Assembly: GCA_030694465.1 (NCBI GenBank)
Contig: JAUXYJ010000081.1
Span: 1-64,000 of the forward strand
Length of the DNA: 64,000 nt
Origin: Deltaproteobacteria bacterium
Lineage (GTDB): Bacteria > Myxococcota_A > Polyangia > Polyangiales > Ga0077539
Reading direction: 5' to 3'
Under the pieces are notes generated by a model. It was given only the letters and a program-made list of their open reading frames with translations. It was not told the origin of the DNA and did not search any database. Position 1 is the stretch's first letter; the number at the start of each line of letters is the position of its first letter. Below are positions 17,615-26,981 of this stretch, one piece after another. The position numbers and the translations under genes are program-made.

Positions 17615-20600
17615 CGCGCGGCCCGTCCCTGCTGCGACATCGCCCACTGCATCCACGCGCCGTCTTCGCCTCCGGCGCTGCACTGGTTCACCGGTGCGGG
17701 GTCCCGAACCACGGAGGGAAGCGCGGTCGGCGACGTCGGGATCGCGCCGTACCACTGCGGTCCCATCACGAGATCTGCGATCCTTTGCATCTGCTCGTCT
17801 TGCGACAGGCGATTGGGATCGACCACAAACTCCGGCACAATGGGGTTGGGGGGCACTGTGGGCCACGCAGAGGCCCCTGGGCAGATCACACGGCTATTCA
17901 CTTGGGCGTAGCCCGCGCGGGGCGTCAGCAAGCCTCCACGTCGGCCACGGCTGCTGCTCTCGAGCGTGTGACAGAGGGCAAACGCGAGCGTCATGCTCTC
18001 GTCGTAGTCAAATCGCGGCCCAAACGCCGCGCTGTCGACGCGTCCCGCAAAGCGAAACAGTGGGCCTACGAAGTACTCGACGCCAACCGCGCGAACAGCG
18101 TCGGTAAAGGTCTGATCCAACGCCGGATCCCGCTCTCCCGACGGCCCAGTCCCCACGGCTTCGGCGGTTGGTCGCCCGTCCCGAAAGACCGACCAGGTGT
18201 TGCCCGGCGAGGCGATAAACGCATCGGTTGTGGCCATCGCGCCCACCACCGGGCCACGCACGATCCGCCGCGAAGCTCCCCAGTCCGTATTGCCGGCCTC
18301 AAGTCGAATGGGGCCTGGGCCCAAGGGGTCGCTCATGGTGGTCCCCACGGACACCTTGAGATCAGGCGTCTCAAATCCTACGACCAAGTTTCCGCTCCGC
18401 TCAAACGCAGCACTCAGCGCGGACTCTGCTGCGACTGGCAACGCAGCCGAGCCAGAGCCAGGTCGGAGAATGGGACTTGCTTCGCCAAGAACAGGGCTCG
18501 ATCCGATGGCAATTTCCCTAAACGCCAACGATGAAACACCCGCTGTGTTCACAGTCCGAACCAACCCGAGTCGAGGTGCCGTGGTGCCTATCGCGGGACG
18601 TACTGCGAGCGCGATTTGTCCGCGGCTTAGCACCGCGTTCCCATCTCCATCCAGAAGTGGTGCTGCGGGCCCCGTGCACATCCCGTTGACATCGCACTGA
18701 CGCCACAAGAGCACGTTGTCTGAGGCTCGGCGGACCACGATCAAGAACCGCGTGGGCGTGCCATTGACTACCGACCACGACGCGATGGCGAGGCCCGAGG
18801 CCTGAAAATCGAAACCAAACGTCTGCGCGTCTTGCAGCGCGGGGTCGGTCGCGACGGGGGTCTGACGCGGGTCGAGTGCGTCCGACGTCCCGAGATAAAA
18901 CCGAGGAAATCCCCAGGGACAATCCATCGCGGTGGGAGGAGTCAGCCCGTCCGTGCAGAACGGCCCTGTGCGGCTCACGGTTCCGAGAATCACCGACTCG
19001 AGCGCGCCGGGACCGTTGTCGAGCGAAGCCGCGGTGATGGTCCCAGGTCCATCCATTCGCGCGACGCCCAATTGTCCTCCGGGCGCACGCACGCGGACGT
19101 CGCCGCGCCCGCGCCAACCGTCAGGAAGCACCGCGCAGTTGGCGCTGTCACCAGTGCACTGACCACTCACGCGTCGAGGGACCTCGAACTCGATTTTACC
19201 GAGCGATGTCCAGCGAATTTTGCCCACGCCCGAGTACGGGCGGTCCGCACGGTTGGTCGAGTTGTTGGCCGAGAGGTCGTCTTGATGCAACGAGATCATC
19301 CTGCGCTCAGCATTTGCTTGTGTGCGCACAACCAGCGCCCCCTGCATCGATTGATTAAACAATGTTTGGAGTGAGCCGAGGCTCGCGGGGACCATCGAGT
19401 CCACGGTGCCATTGCGAACGCACGCGCCCATCCCTGTGGCAAACGACCCGGTAGGGCAGCAGCGGTTGCCCGCATCCACAAGACCACGCGCGGTTCCTAA
19501 CGCATCTACGTTGTCACAGACGTAATAGCTGACCCAAAACGGCTTGGTCCCGCCTGCAATAAACGGAGTGCTCGGCTCGACCAGTCCCGTCGCGATACTC
19601 CCCTGGCCGACCGCTCCGTTTGCGTTGAAGTCTACACACGCGACCGGCCCAAGCGCACTGCATTCGCGCGGGGTGTAGCTCTGTCTCACAGAGCTCCACG
19701 ACGCGATGTACGCGGTCGATCGCCCAAGCAACGTGTCATCCTCGGGCCAGCCAAAGACCGCTCGATCACCCTGCGAAAGCAGCCGCGGAAGCGGTGACGC
19801 GAGGTTGAGACCCACGGAGAAGGTCTGGCCTCCGAAGCGCTCGCGCAATTCGACAAGGCTTGAGCGATAGCGGGTCGCGTAGTTCATGATCGAGGGCTGC
19901 ACGAGCTTGTCCTCGCGCGCGGTGTCTGTCGCCGTCCGCGGCGCAAAAGGGTTGTCAAAACAAGCGGCATCGGGGCCTCCATGACTCAGTCCCATGACGT
20001 GACCAAACTCGTGGCTGCCCACGAGATCCGGAAAGCCAATTTGTGCGCTGATCTCACCATTGCAACCAGTATTTCCTCCGCCAAGAACACCAGGATAGTA
20101 GTGCGCAAGTCCCCCATGCCTTGGGTCTGGTGCCAGGGTGCTTTGATCGCACGAACACCGGCCGCCGCTACCCCCATTGGGCACATACGTCACCAGCCCG
20201 GTCAGCCCCAAGCGATCCCCGTTTTCTTGCATGATGAACCGCGGAACAAACCCGTGGTTGCTCGACATTCGGCTGAGAATTCGCACGTCGAAATGCACCT
20301 CGATTCCCGCCGTTCCATCGGGGTTCGCGACACTCTGCGCTGGCAGCGAGGCCCACGCGCGACGAAAGTTCCACAGCGCGCGCATCGCGGCGTCTGGGTC
20401 GGTGTAGCTGGGACTCGGATACACGTCTCGCGCATCGCTGCAGCCGCTTGTCGGAGTCCTGCAGAGCGAACCATCGCCCACTCGATCAATCTCAATCAGC
20501 ATGTCCTTGTGTCGAGGACTAAAGCCCCACAAGGGCAGCGTCTGCGCGGCGTTGGCCACCGTCTGATAGTCCAACGGAGCCGTCGGTCTCCCACCCACGG

Positions 20601-21726
20601 CAGAGGGCAACGCAGCAGCGACCGTGTCGGTGCCGAGCACCTCAAACCCGTCCGCGATGCCATCGCTGTCTGTGTCGCGGGGATCCGCAAAGGCGAGTGA
20701 TCGGCCCGGAAAAATACCACCCAACCGCACTTCGCTCTCGGTCAGACAGCTCACGCTACCTGGCCCCGTCGGCAGGCTGTAACCACGCGTCCCATCGCAC
20801 AACCCTAGTTCACGCTCGACACTGTCCGAGAGCCCGTCTCCGTCCGTGTCCACACGCTCATTGAGCACCACACGCATGCGCCCCGGTCCTGGGGCTCTGG
20901 CGTACTCTTGATTGTCCACCACGATGGGTTGGCGCGTGATCGTAAGCGGGACAAACGGTGGCCGCTGATACGGACGCACCATCACGTAGCGAACAGCCCG
21001 ACCAAGGCGTTGCTGCGCGTTAAGCAATAGCGCCGCGGGGCCCACACCGCTCATGGTCAGATCGGCTGCAAGTACTCGAAATTGATCATCAAAGAGCCAT
21101 GCCTCCGTTGAATCGACACCCAGCCAATCGTTGGCCGTGTTGCCCGGATCACTTGGCACTCCGGTCACCTCGTCGGCGCTCGCCGGGCCATCTGGCATCA
21201 GCACGCTGTGCACGTCGAAGCCCGACGCAGGCGGGGTGCCCACGTCCAACATCACGTTGTCCGACACGGTCTCGCGGTAGGTCCCGAGAAACGCGGGCGA
21301 CGATTGGACACGCACACGCAACGTAAGCGACGCAATCCCCCGCGCGTTGAGATCGCTGTGAATCATCAGGCGGTGCACACCCGGAGTGAGCGCGATGGAC
21401 TCGAAGCAATTGCGTGATTGGCACACCGTGCTCGTGGCAGCCATTGCACCCGACGCGTCAAAGAGATGCGATCGCAAATGCACAACCCCAGTCCCCGAGG
21501 GTTGGCACAGCGCGCGCCCAACGCCATCGGTGCACTGTGTCTGGGTCGTCATCAAGAACTCGATCTGCGTGCGAGCCCCTGGGGTCCGCGGGACCGTAAA
21601 CGTGATCCAATTCGCTGAGACTCCCCACAGCCGATCATGTACTCTCTGCGTGGGAAAAGCCTCGCTCTTCGCGCTTGCCAAGAGTCCCATTGCGACCGCG
21701 ACGAGGGCAGCAATAAGGCGGCTCAT
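17611..21726 (-). CDS. Large secreted metzincin-type metalloprotease-like protein
   Basis: 1371 residues with a signal peptide (core LIAALVAVAMGLLASAKSEA). A beta-rich N-terminal region is followed by one TSP3-like calcium motif (RVDTDGDGLSDSVERELG near 295). A zinc site HEFGHVMGLSHGG at about 572-584 has the complete metzincin pattern HExxHxxGxxH including the catalytic Glu573. A C-terminal part of about 700 residues has no domain I recognise and recurring Cys pairs. A protease acting on extracellular protein, prey or matrix is plausible; activity is inferred from the motif only. The start overlaps the preceding stop (ATGA) and its stop overlaps the start of FGE copy B (ATGA). Confidence 0.82.
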   Translation of the reverse strand: MSRLIAALVAVAMGLLASAKSEAFPTQRVHDRLWGVSANWITFTVPRTPGARTQIEFLMTTQTQCTDGVGRALCQPSGTGVVHLRSHLFDASGAMAATSTVCQSRNCFESIALTPGVHRLMIHSDLNARGIASLTLRVRVQSSPAFLGTYRETVSDNVMLDVGTPPASGFDVHSVLMPDGPASADEVTGVPSDPGNTANDWLGVDSTEAWLFDDQFRVLAADLTMSGVGPAALLLNAQQRLGRAVRYVMVRPYQRPPFVPLTITRQPIVVDNQEYARAPGPGRMRVVLNERVDTDGDGLSDSVERELGLCDGTRGYSLPTGPGSVSCLTESEVRLGGIFPGRSLAFADPRDTDSDGIADGFEVLGTDTVAAALPSAVGGRPTAPLDYQTVANAAQTLPLWGFSPRHKDMLIEIDRVGDGSLCRTPTSGCSDARDVYPSPSYTDPDAAMRALWNFRRAWASLPAQSVANPDGTAGIEVHFDVRILSRMSSNHGFVPRFIMQENGDRLGLTGLVTYVPNGGSGGRCSCDQSTLAPDPRHGGLAHYYPGVLGGGNTGCNGEISAQIGFPDLVGSHEFGHVMGLSHGGPDAACFDNPFAPRTATDTAREDKLVQPSIMNYATRYRSSLVELRERFGGQTFSVGLNLASPLPRLLSQGDRAVFGWPEDDTLLGRSTAYIASWSSVRQSYTPRECSALGPVACVDFNANGAVGQGSIATGLVEPSTPFIAGGTKPFWVSYYVCDNVDALGTARGLVDAGNRCCPTGSFATGMGACVRNGTVDSMVPASLGSLQTLFNQSMQGALVVRTQANAERRMISLHQDDLSANNSTNRADRPYSGVGKIRWTSLGKIEFEVPRRVSGQCTGDSANCAVLPDGWRGRGDVRVRAPGGQLGVARMDGPGTITAASLDNGPGALESVILGTVSRTGPFCTDGLTPPTAMDCPWGFPRFYLGTSDALDPRQTPVATDPALQDAQTFGFDFQASGLAIASWSVVNGTPTRFLIVVRRASDNVLLWRQCDVNGMCTGPAAPLLDGDGNAVLSRGQIALAVRPAIGTTAPRLGLVRTVNTAGVSSLAFREIAIGSSPVLGEASPILRPGSGSAALPVAAESALSAAFERSGNLVVGFETPDLKVSVGTTMSDPLGPGPIRLEAGNTDWGASRRIVRGPVVGAMATTDAFIASPGNTWSVFRDGRPTAEAVGTGPSGERDPALDQTFTDAVRAVGVEYFVGPLFRFAGRVDSAAFGPRFDYDESMTLAFALCHTLESSSRGRRGGLLTPRAGYAQVNSRVICPGASAWPTVPPNPIVPEFVVDPNRLSQDEQMQRIADLVMGPQWYGAIPTSPTALPSVVRDPAPVNQCSAGGEDGAWMQWAMSQQGRAAR

Positions 21727-22323
21727 TGCGCACCTCCCGAGGGGGCACTCGGCGGTAGATCACTCGGTGGTAGATCACCGGGTACCTCACTCATCAAGCA
21801 CGTGGGATGCTGCGCAACGTAGTGCCGAGTCTGGATCTCGCGCGTCAGCGGATCGCACAAAAGCATCGCCGCTGCGCGATCTGCCGCGACCTGTTGCGAG
21901 GGAGTCAGCGGCAGCGTCATGCCTTGCTGCGGCCTCATAAAACCCACGAGCTGCTCTCGCGACACACAGCAATGAGGCTGATTGGTCCGCATCAGCGAGA
22001 CCATCGCTGTTTGGTGAAGACTCTGCTCGTTTGTGCGCCGCGCTTCAAGCACCGCACGCATCCTCACGCAATCAAGATCCAGCCGCTTGTCGAAGTCTTG
22101 ATCGAGCACCTCATCGTTGACACACCCCACCGAGGCCCCATCCGTCACGGCATCCAAAGGGATGCCCGAATCGCCCCCGCCTGGTCCTGGGCAACCGCCA
22201 AACAGAAGCACCGCGAAGGTGGCGCTCCGTGTGTGAAAGATGCGTAAAAATTCAGCAAGAAGCGGACGTTCTACCCCCCCCCCGAATTTGTGTAGTAACT
22301 AAGTGTCTCTTTTTGGCTTTCAT
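21723..22323 (-). CDS. Small lipoprotein interrupted by a 10-C homopolymer (frameshifted or phase-variable)
   Basis: The conserved-looking frame (21723-22211, 162 codons: GGCPGPGGGDSG... to PSAPSGGAQ) has no credible start. Its only initiator is GTG 22211, six residues before a lipobox-like Cys and without a ribosome site. Upstream, ATG 22323 has a strong GGGGAG site 7 bp away and reads MKAKKRHLVTTQIR into a run of ten G (plus strand C, 22274-22283), where it falls out of frame and stops 8 codons later. With nine G the two frames join into one protein with a hydrophobic stretch (TFAVLLFGGC) before the Cys. This is either a contingency (phase-variable) switch or a sequencing slip. The mature part is Cys-containing, about 155 residues, of unknown function. 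The stop overlaps the metzincin start. Confidence 0.6.
22274..22283. repeat. Homopolymeric C10 tract inside coding start region
   Basis: Ten consecutive C on the plus strand (G on the coding strand), located between codons 14 and 18 of the frame from ATG 22323. Loss of one base restores the downstream lipoprotein frame. Confidence 0.85.
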
Positions 22324-22583
22324 GACACGTCTCCCCATGGGTGGATGTTGCCGGTTTGAGGGCGCGTTTTGTGAGCTTACGCTCGACAGCCCGGCACTCT
22401 CGCGGTGGTTGAAGAGAGCCTAATCCTCCCCCCAAAAATCCCCGTGTTGTGCCCCGACAACAGAAGGTATCCCACCGCAGTCTCCGTTCGCTGACAAGAG
22501 CCCCGCTGTGGATTGTCGTCAGAGCCTCTTGGTCACAGCTCTTTTGCCGGCGCGGCGCAGTCAGAGCGTGCAGACTGCGATCC

Positions 22584-23264
22584 ATGGCCACCGTGTTGCT
22601 AGTCGAAGACGACCCCTCGATCCTCCGAGGGCTCGAGATGAACCTCAAGATCGACGGCTTGCGGGTGTTGTCCGCGACCGATGGCGTCGCCGCCGTGCGA
22701 GCAGCCCGCGCGGCCATGCCCGACCTGATTATTCTAGACCTCGGGCTCCCCTCGATGGACGGCTTTGACGTCCTCCGCGAGGTCCGCAAAGACGACCCCG
22801 ATGTGCCCATCTTGGTGCTCTCTGCGCGCGCATCCGAGGCCGAAAAAGTCCTGGGATTGTCACTCGGCGCCGATGACTACGTGACCAAGCCCTTTGGCCT
22901 CGCCGAGCTTTTGGCTCGCGTGCGCGCGCTCTTGCGCCGGACCCGTCGCCGCGAAGCCGACGCGGTCGTCGCGTTTGGCCCCGTGAGCATTGATGTCGTC
23001 GCCCGCGTCGTCCGCGTCAACAACGAGCCCGTCGAGGTCACAGCCCTGGAGTTTGACCTCTTGCGATACCTCACCGACCAGCCCATGAGAGCGGTCACCC
23101 GTGAGCAAATTATGCAAGCGGTGTGGGGCGCCGGGCACGCGGGGACGCCTCGCACGGTGGACAACTTCATCGCGCGATTGCGCAGCAAAATCGGCGACGA
23201 TCCCGCGGATCCCAAGTTTATCGAGACCGTCCGCGGCGTGGGCTATCGCTTCAACCCCGGCTGA
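22584..23264 (+). CDS. OmpR/PhoB-family response regulator
   Basis: 226 residues. The receiver domain has acidic residues Asp9/Asp10, phospho-acceptor Asp52 (LIILDLGLP), a switch Ser in LVLSA, and Lys in YVTKPF. The C-terminal winged helix is complete (TALEFDLLRYL, RTVDNFIARLRSKIG, FIETVRGVGYRF). ATG 22584 was chosen over the longer open frame from 22449, as MATVLLVEDD is the canonical start. No kinase is adjacent; the orphan histidine kinase at 9244 could be its partner. The DNA targets are unknown. Confidence 0.95.
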   Translation: MATVLLVEDDPSILRGLEMNLKIDGLRVLSATDGVAAVRAARAAMPDLIILDLGLPSMDGFDVLREVRKDDPDVPILVLSARASEAEKVLGLSLGADDYVTKPFGLAELLARVRALLRRTRRREADAVVAFGPVSIDVVARVVRVNNEPVEVTALEFDLLRYLTDQPMRAVTREQIMQAVWGAGHAGTPRTVDNFIARLRSKIGDDPADPKFIETVRGVGYRFNPG

Positions 23265-23382
23265 GCGCGCTGTCTCGGCGAGGGACTGGCCGCTTCGTTG
23301 TGAAAACACAGAGTGCTGTGATAGTCCGCACCGCGACCGTCGAGCGCATTGGGCGCTCGCGTCCCCCTAAGGAGCCCCGTCC

Positions 23383-24225
23383 ATGACCGCGACGTCCCGC
23401 GCCGACACGATCGCATCGCTCTCGCAGCGCACACGCGCAATGCGAGGCACGATCCTCGAGATGATTACCGCCGCCGCGAGCGGCCACCCCGGTGGCTCGC
23501 TGAGCGCCATTGACTTCATCGCCACGTTGTTCTTCACGCGACTGCGCCACGACCCCAAGAACCCCACCTGGGGCGACCGCGACCGCTTTGTGCTCTCCAA
23601 GGGCCACGCGGTGCCCGCGCTCTATGTGACCCTCGCCGCGCGCGGGTACTTTGACGAGGCCCTGCTGCCCACCCTGAGGCAGCTTGACTCGCCCCTGCAG
23701 GGACACCCTGTCAACCGGTTTATGCCCGCCTGTGAGGCCCCTACAGGCTCTCTGGGGCAAGGTCTCTCGGTCGCGCAGGGGATGGCCCTCGCCGGGCGCA
23801 TGGACCGCAAGGACTACACCACGTACTGCATGATGGGCGACGGCGAGATCCAAGAAGGCCAAGTGTGGGAGGCCCTCATGAGCGCCGCCAAATTCGGCCT
23901 CGACAACCTCGTCGCCATCGTCGACTGGAACGGCGGACAGATCGACGGCAGCATCGCCGAGGTCATGCCCTCGCTTGAGCCCGTGGTGCAAAAATTCACA
24001 GCGTTTGGCTGGGACGTCCGAGAGATCAACGGCCACGATTTTGGCGAGATTCTCGACGCGATCGCCTGGAGTGATTCGCGCAATGGCAAGCCCAAGTGCA
24101 TCGTCGCGCGCACGGTCAAGGGCAAGGGCGTCTCGTTTGTCGAGCACCCGACCAAGTATCACGGCGCAGCGTTGACCCAAGAAGAGCTGGGCCGCGCCCT
24201 CGCAGAGCTGAAGGAGTCCAAGTGA
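23383..24225 (+). CDS. Transketolase N-terminal (thiamine diphosphate-binding) subunit
   Basis: 280 residues corresponding to the PP half of transketolase. Motifs: ASGHPGGSLSAIDF near 27, SKGHAVPALY near 68, GSLGQGLSVAQGMALA near 125, and the ThDP/Mg site GDGEIQEGQVWEA ... WNGGQIDG near 147-190. It transfers two-carbon units in the pentose phosphate pathway. It is split from its Pyr half, as in many archaea and some bacteria; the partner follows with a TGATG overlap, so the subunits are co-translated. AAGGAG lies 10 bp before the ATG. Confidence 0.95.
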   Translation: MTATSRADTIASLSQRTRAMRGTILEMITAAASGHPGGSLSAIDFIATLFFTRLRHDPKNPTWGDRDRFVLSKGHAVPALYVTLAARGYFDEALLPTLRQLDSPLQGHPVNRFMPACEAPTGSLGQGLSVAQGMALAGRMDRKDYTTYCMMGDGEIQEGQVWEALMSAAKFGLDNLVAIVDWNGGQIDGSIAEVMPSLEPVVQKFTAFGWDVREINGHDFGEILDAIAWSDSRNGKPKCIVARTVKGKGVSFVEHPTKYHGAALTQEELGRALAELKESK

Positions 24226-25172
24226 TGAGCACCAGTGTAAAGCCCGTGGCCACGCGACAAGCCTTTGGCGAAGCCCTCGCCGCCGTGGGCGCAGATCATC
24301 CCGACGTGGTCGCGCTCGACGCAGACCTGTCCAAGAGCACCAAGAGCGAGCTGTTTGGTAAGAAGTTTCCCGAGCGGTTCTTTCAGATGGGGATCGCCGA
24401 GCAAAACATGATCGGCGTCGCGGCGGGCCTCGCGCTCAGCGGCAAGATCGCGTTCTGTTGCTCGTTTGCCTGCTTTTTGGCAGGCCGATTCGAGACCATC
24501 AAGATCTCGGTCGCGTACGCCGGAGCGCGCGTTCGCTTGGTCGGCACCCACGCAGGCGTGGGCATCGGCGAAGACGGCTACTCGCAGATGGGCCTCGAAG
24601 ACATCGCCCTGATGCGCACGCTCCCCGAGATGGTGGTGCTGCAGCCCTCGGACGATGTCGAAACCCACGCGATGATTCGCTGGCTCGTGACCGACTGCAA
24701 GCAGCCCGCGTACCTGCGTTTGACTAGGCAAAACCTACGTCGATTGCACCCCGAAGGCTGGGTCTATCAGCCCGGCAAGCTCGACGTCCTGCGCGAAGGC
24801 ACCGACGTCGCGATCATCGCGAGCGGTGGTCCCGTGATGAACGCGATGGACGCCGCAATCGCGCTCGAAGCCGAGGGGCTCTCGGTCGCCGTCGCGAATC
24901 TCTCGAGCATCAAGCCCATCGACCACGAAGGCCTCTGCGCGCTCGCGGGCAAAGTGAAGCTCATTGTCACCGTCGAAGACCACAACGTCATGGGCGGAAT
25001 GGGCTCAGCGGTGGCCGAAGTGATCGCCGAAATGCGTGCAAATCACGCGAGAGTCTATCGTCACGGGGTGCTCGATGTGTTCGGCGAGTCTGGGACGCCT
25101 GAGTCGCTCTACGCCAAGCACCGGCTCGACAGCGCAGGGATTGCGGCCGTCGTGCGAGAGCAAATCGCTTAA
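24225..25172 (+). CDS. Transketolase C-terminal (pyrimidine-binding) subunit
   Basis: 315 residues carrying the Pyr and C-terminal domains. MGIAEQNMIGVAAGLALSG (Glu binding the thiamine aminopyrimidine) is near 60, THAGVGIGEDGYSQMGLEDIA near 105, and VTVEDHNVMGGMGSAVAE near 247. ATG 24225 shares its A with the preceding TGA; the longer open frame from 24096 only overlaps the N subunit. It forms the active enzyme with the gene upstream. Confidence 0.95.
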   Translation: MSTSVKPVATRQAFGEALAAVGADHPDVVALDADLSKSTKSELFGKKFPERFFQMGIAEQNMIGVAAGLALSGKIAFCCSFACFLAGRFETIKISVAYAGARVRLVGTHAGVGIGEDGYSQMGLEDIALMRTLPEMVVLQPSDDVETHAMIRWLVTDCKQPAYLRLTRQNLRRLHPEGWVYQPGKLDVLREGTDVAIIASGGPVMNAMDAAIALEAEGLSVAVANLSSIKPIDHEGLCALAGKVKLIVTVEDHNVMGGMGSAVAEVIAEMRANHARVYRHGVLDVFGESGTPESLYAKHRLDSAGIAAVVREQIA

Positions 25173-25235
25173 TCCATTCGGTCTCCCATTGCGATACGCT
25201 CTCTCGTGTAGCCGCGGAGGGTTCTGTGGCTTCGC

Positions 25236-25850
25236 ATGGAGTGGGCGTTGGCACATCGCAGTCAGGGGTCTCATTCGGCCATCAAAGGCGTGATGGTCCA
25301 GCACACAGTCCAGTGGCTCCGCGCCGCAGGCAAAGACCAGGCTGTGCTTCGTTGTCTTGAGGGTGAGGGGCGAGAGCTCTTTGCTTCTGAAGTGTTTGCG
25401 GTCGAGTGGATCGAGCTAAAGACCTTTGGCCAGATCGTAAACGCCGTCGGCCAAGCTTACGATTTGCCCACGGTGCACGACGCGTTTCACACCGCAACAC
25501 GCACCGGAACCCTCCCGCGCCTCCAGCCCATGATCGACAGCGTCGTGCGGCTCTTTGGTCTCGCTCCGGCCACGCTCTTTTCGCGGCTGGATTTGTTTAA
25601 CAAAGCCACCGTGCGAGGTGTCTCGACACGCTGGATCGAAGAGTCGCCCAAGGGCGGGACGCTTACGCTCTCGTACGACCACTACACGCTCCCGGCGGAC
25701 GCGAGCATCCTGCGCGCGCTCGGTACGCAGGCGGTGCAGCACGCGTGGGCAGCATCGTTCTCTACCGTGTTTGACGTGTGCCAAGTGCGCGGGACAGTGG
25801 AGCCCATCTCGGCTTCGGGCAACACGCTGACCTACCGTGCGCGTTGGTGA
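25236..25850 (+). CDS. Probable DUF2378-like myxobacterial protein
   Basis: 204 residues, no signal peptide or membrane helix. The pattern of a helical N-terminal part (MVQHTVQWLRAAGK...), a central TAT-like region (TATRTGTLPRLQPMIDSVVRLFGL) and a beta-rich C-terminus (GGTLTLSYDHYTLP) resembles the DUF2378 family (TIGR02265) that is multiplied in myxobacteria; the match is from memory and weak. The start is uncertain: GGAGG at 25216-25220 is best spaced for an out-of-frame GTG at 25226. It stands alone between transketolase and the WYL regulator. Confidence 0.6.
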   Translation: MEWALAHRSQGSHSAIKGVMVQHTVQWLRAAGKDQAVLRCLEGEGRELFASEVFAVEWIELKTFGQIVNAVGQAYDLPTVHDAFHTATRTGTLPRLQPMIDSVVRLFGLAPATLFSRLDLFNKATVRGVSTRWIEESPKGGTLTLSYDHYTLPADASILRALGTQAVQHAWAASFSTVFDVCQVRGTVEPISASGNTLTYRARW

Positions 25851-25913
25851 TCGTGTCGAGAGAGCGATCCGCGCTTTACCAATGGTCTTAACGCGGACAT
25901 AGTCCGTCCCGCG

Positions 25914-26960
25914 ATGGTGCGACGAAGTTCTCCGGGGCGGCCGGCCGGAAAGTACACGCAAGCGGTCCGGCTCTTTCAACTCTATCACCGCCTCGAGAAC
26001 TCTCCCGAGGGCGTGCGAATCGATGACATCGCGCGTGAGCTCGATGTGACACCGCGCTCGGTTCGTCGCGATCTCAAGGCGCTCCAAAACGCAGAGATCG
26101 AAGTCGAGAGCATCGACAACGACGGCGAGCGACGTGTGCGCCTCGCACGCACCGGAAAGACCACCGAGCCCATCCGCATGACACGCTTTCAGCGCTACTC
26201 GCTGACCGCGGTGCGCCGTGCGTTTGATGTGCTCGAGGGCACGCCGTTTCACGACGATTTGTCTCAGCTGTTCGCCAAGCTCACGCAAGGAAACTCCGGC
26301 GAGCCCAACGTCCAAAACGAGGGTCTCAGCGAGCGATTTGTCTACATCCCCGACGCGCCCAAGAACTACCGCAAGTTCAAAGATCAGCTCTACGAGATCT
26401 ACGACGGCGTCCTGCGTTCGCTCACGCTGTCGTTTATGTACGACGGTGGATCGACCATGGGCATGCGCCGCATGGAGCCCTATTGCCTCGTGCTCTATCG
26501 CAACGGGCTCTACGTCGTGGGCAAAGACGTCACGAAAAAAGAGATGCGGACGTTCGCGGTGGAGCGCATGCGCCGTGTCCGCGCGCTGCCTCAAGCGCCC
26601 TTTGTGCGCGACGTAAACTTCGACGTCAAAAAGCTCTTCGACGGTGCGTTTGGGCTGATTTCAAACAACAAGGCCATCGAGCACGTCATGGTGGAGTTCA
26701 CCGCGCGCGTCTCGACCTACATCGAAGAGCGTCAGTGGCATCCCTCACAAAAGCTCACCCGATTGGTCGACGGCGGCGTGACGGCAGAGCTCGATGTCAG
26801 CCTTGGTCCAGAGCTCTGGGGCTGGATCCTTCGTTGGGGCGCAGACGCCAAGGTGATCTCTCCGCCCGCCCTCATCGAGACCATCCGCGCAGAGCAACTT
26901 CGCGCGGCCGAGCAGTACAGCGTGACCCGAAGCACGATCGAGCCCGTGATCAACGCGTGA
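25914..26960 (+). CDS. WYL-domain transcriptional regulator (DeoR-like HTH)
   Basis: 348 residues. An N-terminal winged helix-turn-helix (about 15-80; GVRIDDIARELDVTPRSVRRDLKALQ) is followed by a WYL sensor domain (about 150-250; SFMYDGGSTMGMRRMEPYCLVLYRNGLYVVGKD, then FAVERMRRVRAL) and a WCX C-terminal extension. WYL regulators sense nucleic-acid or nucleotide ligands and often act in stress or defence control. No obvious target gene is adjacent; it converges on lgt. Confidence 0.9.
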   Translation: MVRRSSPGRPAGKYTQAVRLFQLYHRLENSPEGVRIDDIARELDVTPRSVRRDLKALQNAEIEVESIDNDGERRVRLARTGKTTEPIRMTRFQRYSLTAVRRAFDVLEGTPFHDDLSQLFAKLTQGNSGEPNVQNEGLSERFVYIPDAPKNYRKFKDQLYEIYDGVLRSLTLSFMYDGGSTMGMRRMEPYCLVLYRNGLYVVGKDVTKKEMRTFAVERMRRVRALPQAPFVRDVNFDVKKLFDGAFGLISNNKAIEHVMVEFTARVSTYIEERQWHPSQKLTRLVDGGVTAELDVSLGPELWGWILRWGADAKVISPPALIETIRAEQLRAAEQYSVTRSTIEPVINA

Positions 26961-26964
26961 TCTG

Positions 26965-26981
26965 TGCCCCCCCAGGGCACC
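26965..26981. terminator. Possible bidirectional hairpin between convergent genes
   Basis: GTGCCC and GGGCAC arms with a 5-nt loop lie in the 21-bp gap between the WYL regulator and lgt stops. There is no T-run, so an intrinsic terminator is only suggested. Confidence 0.3.
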
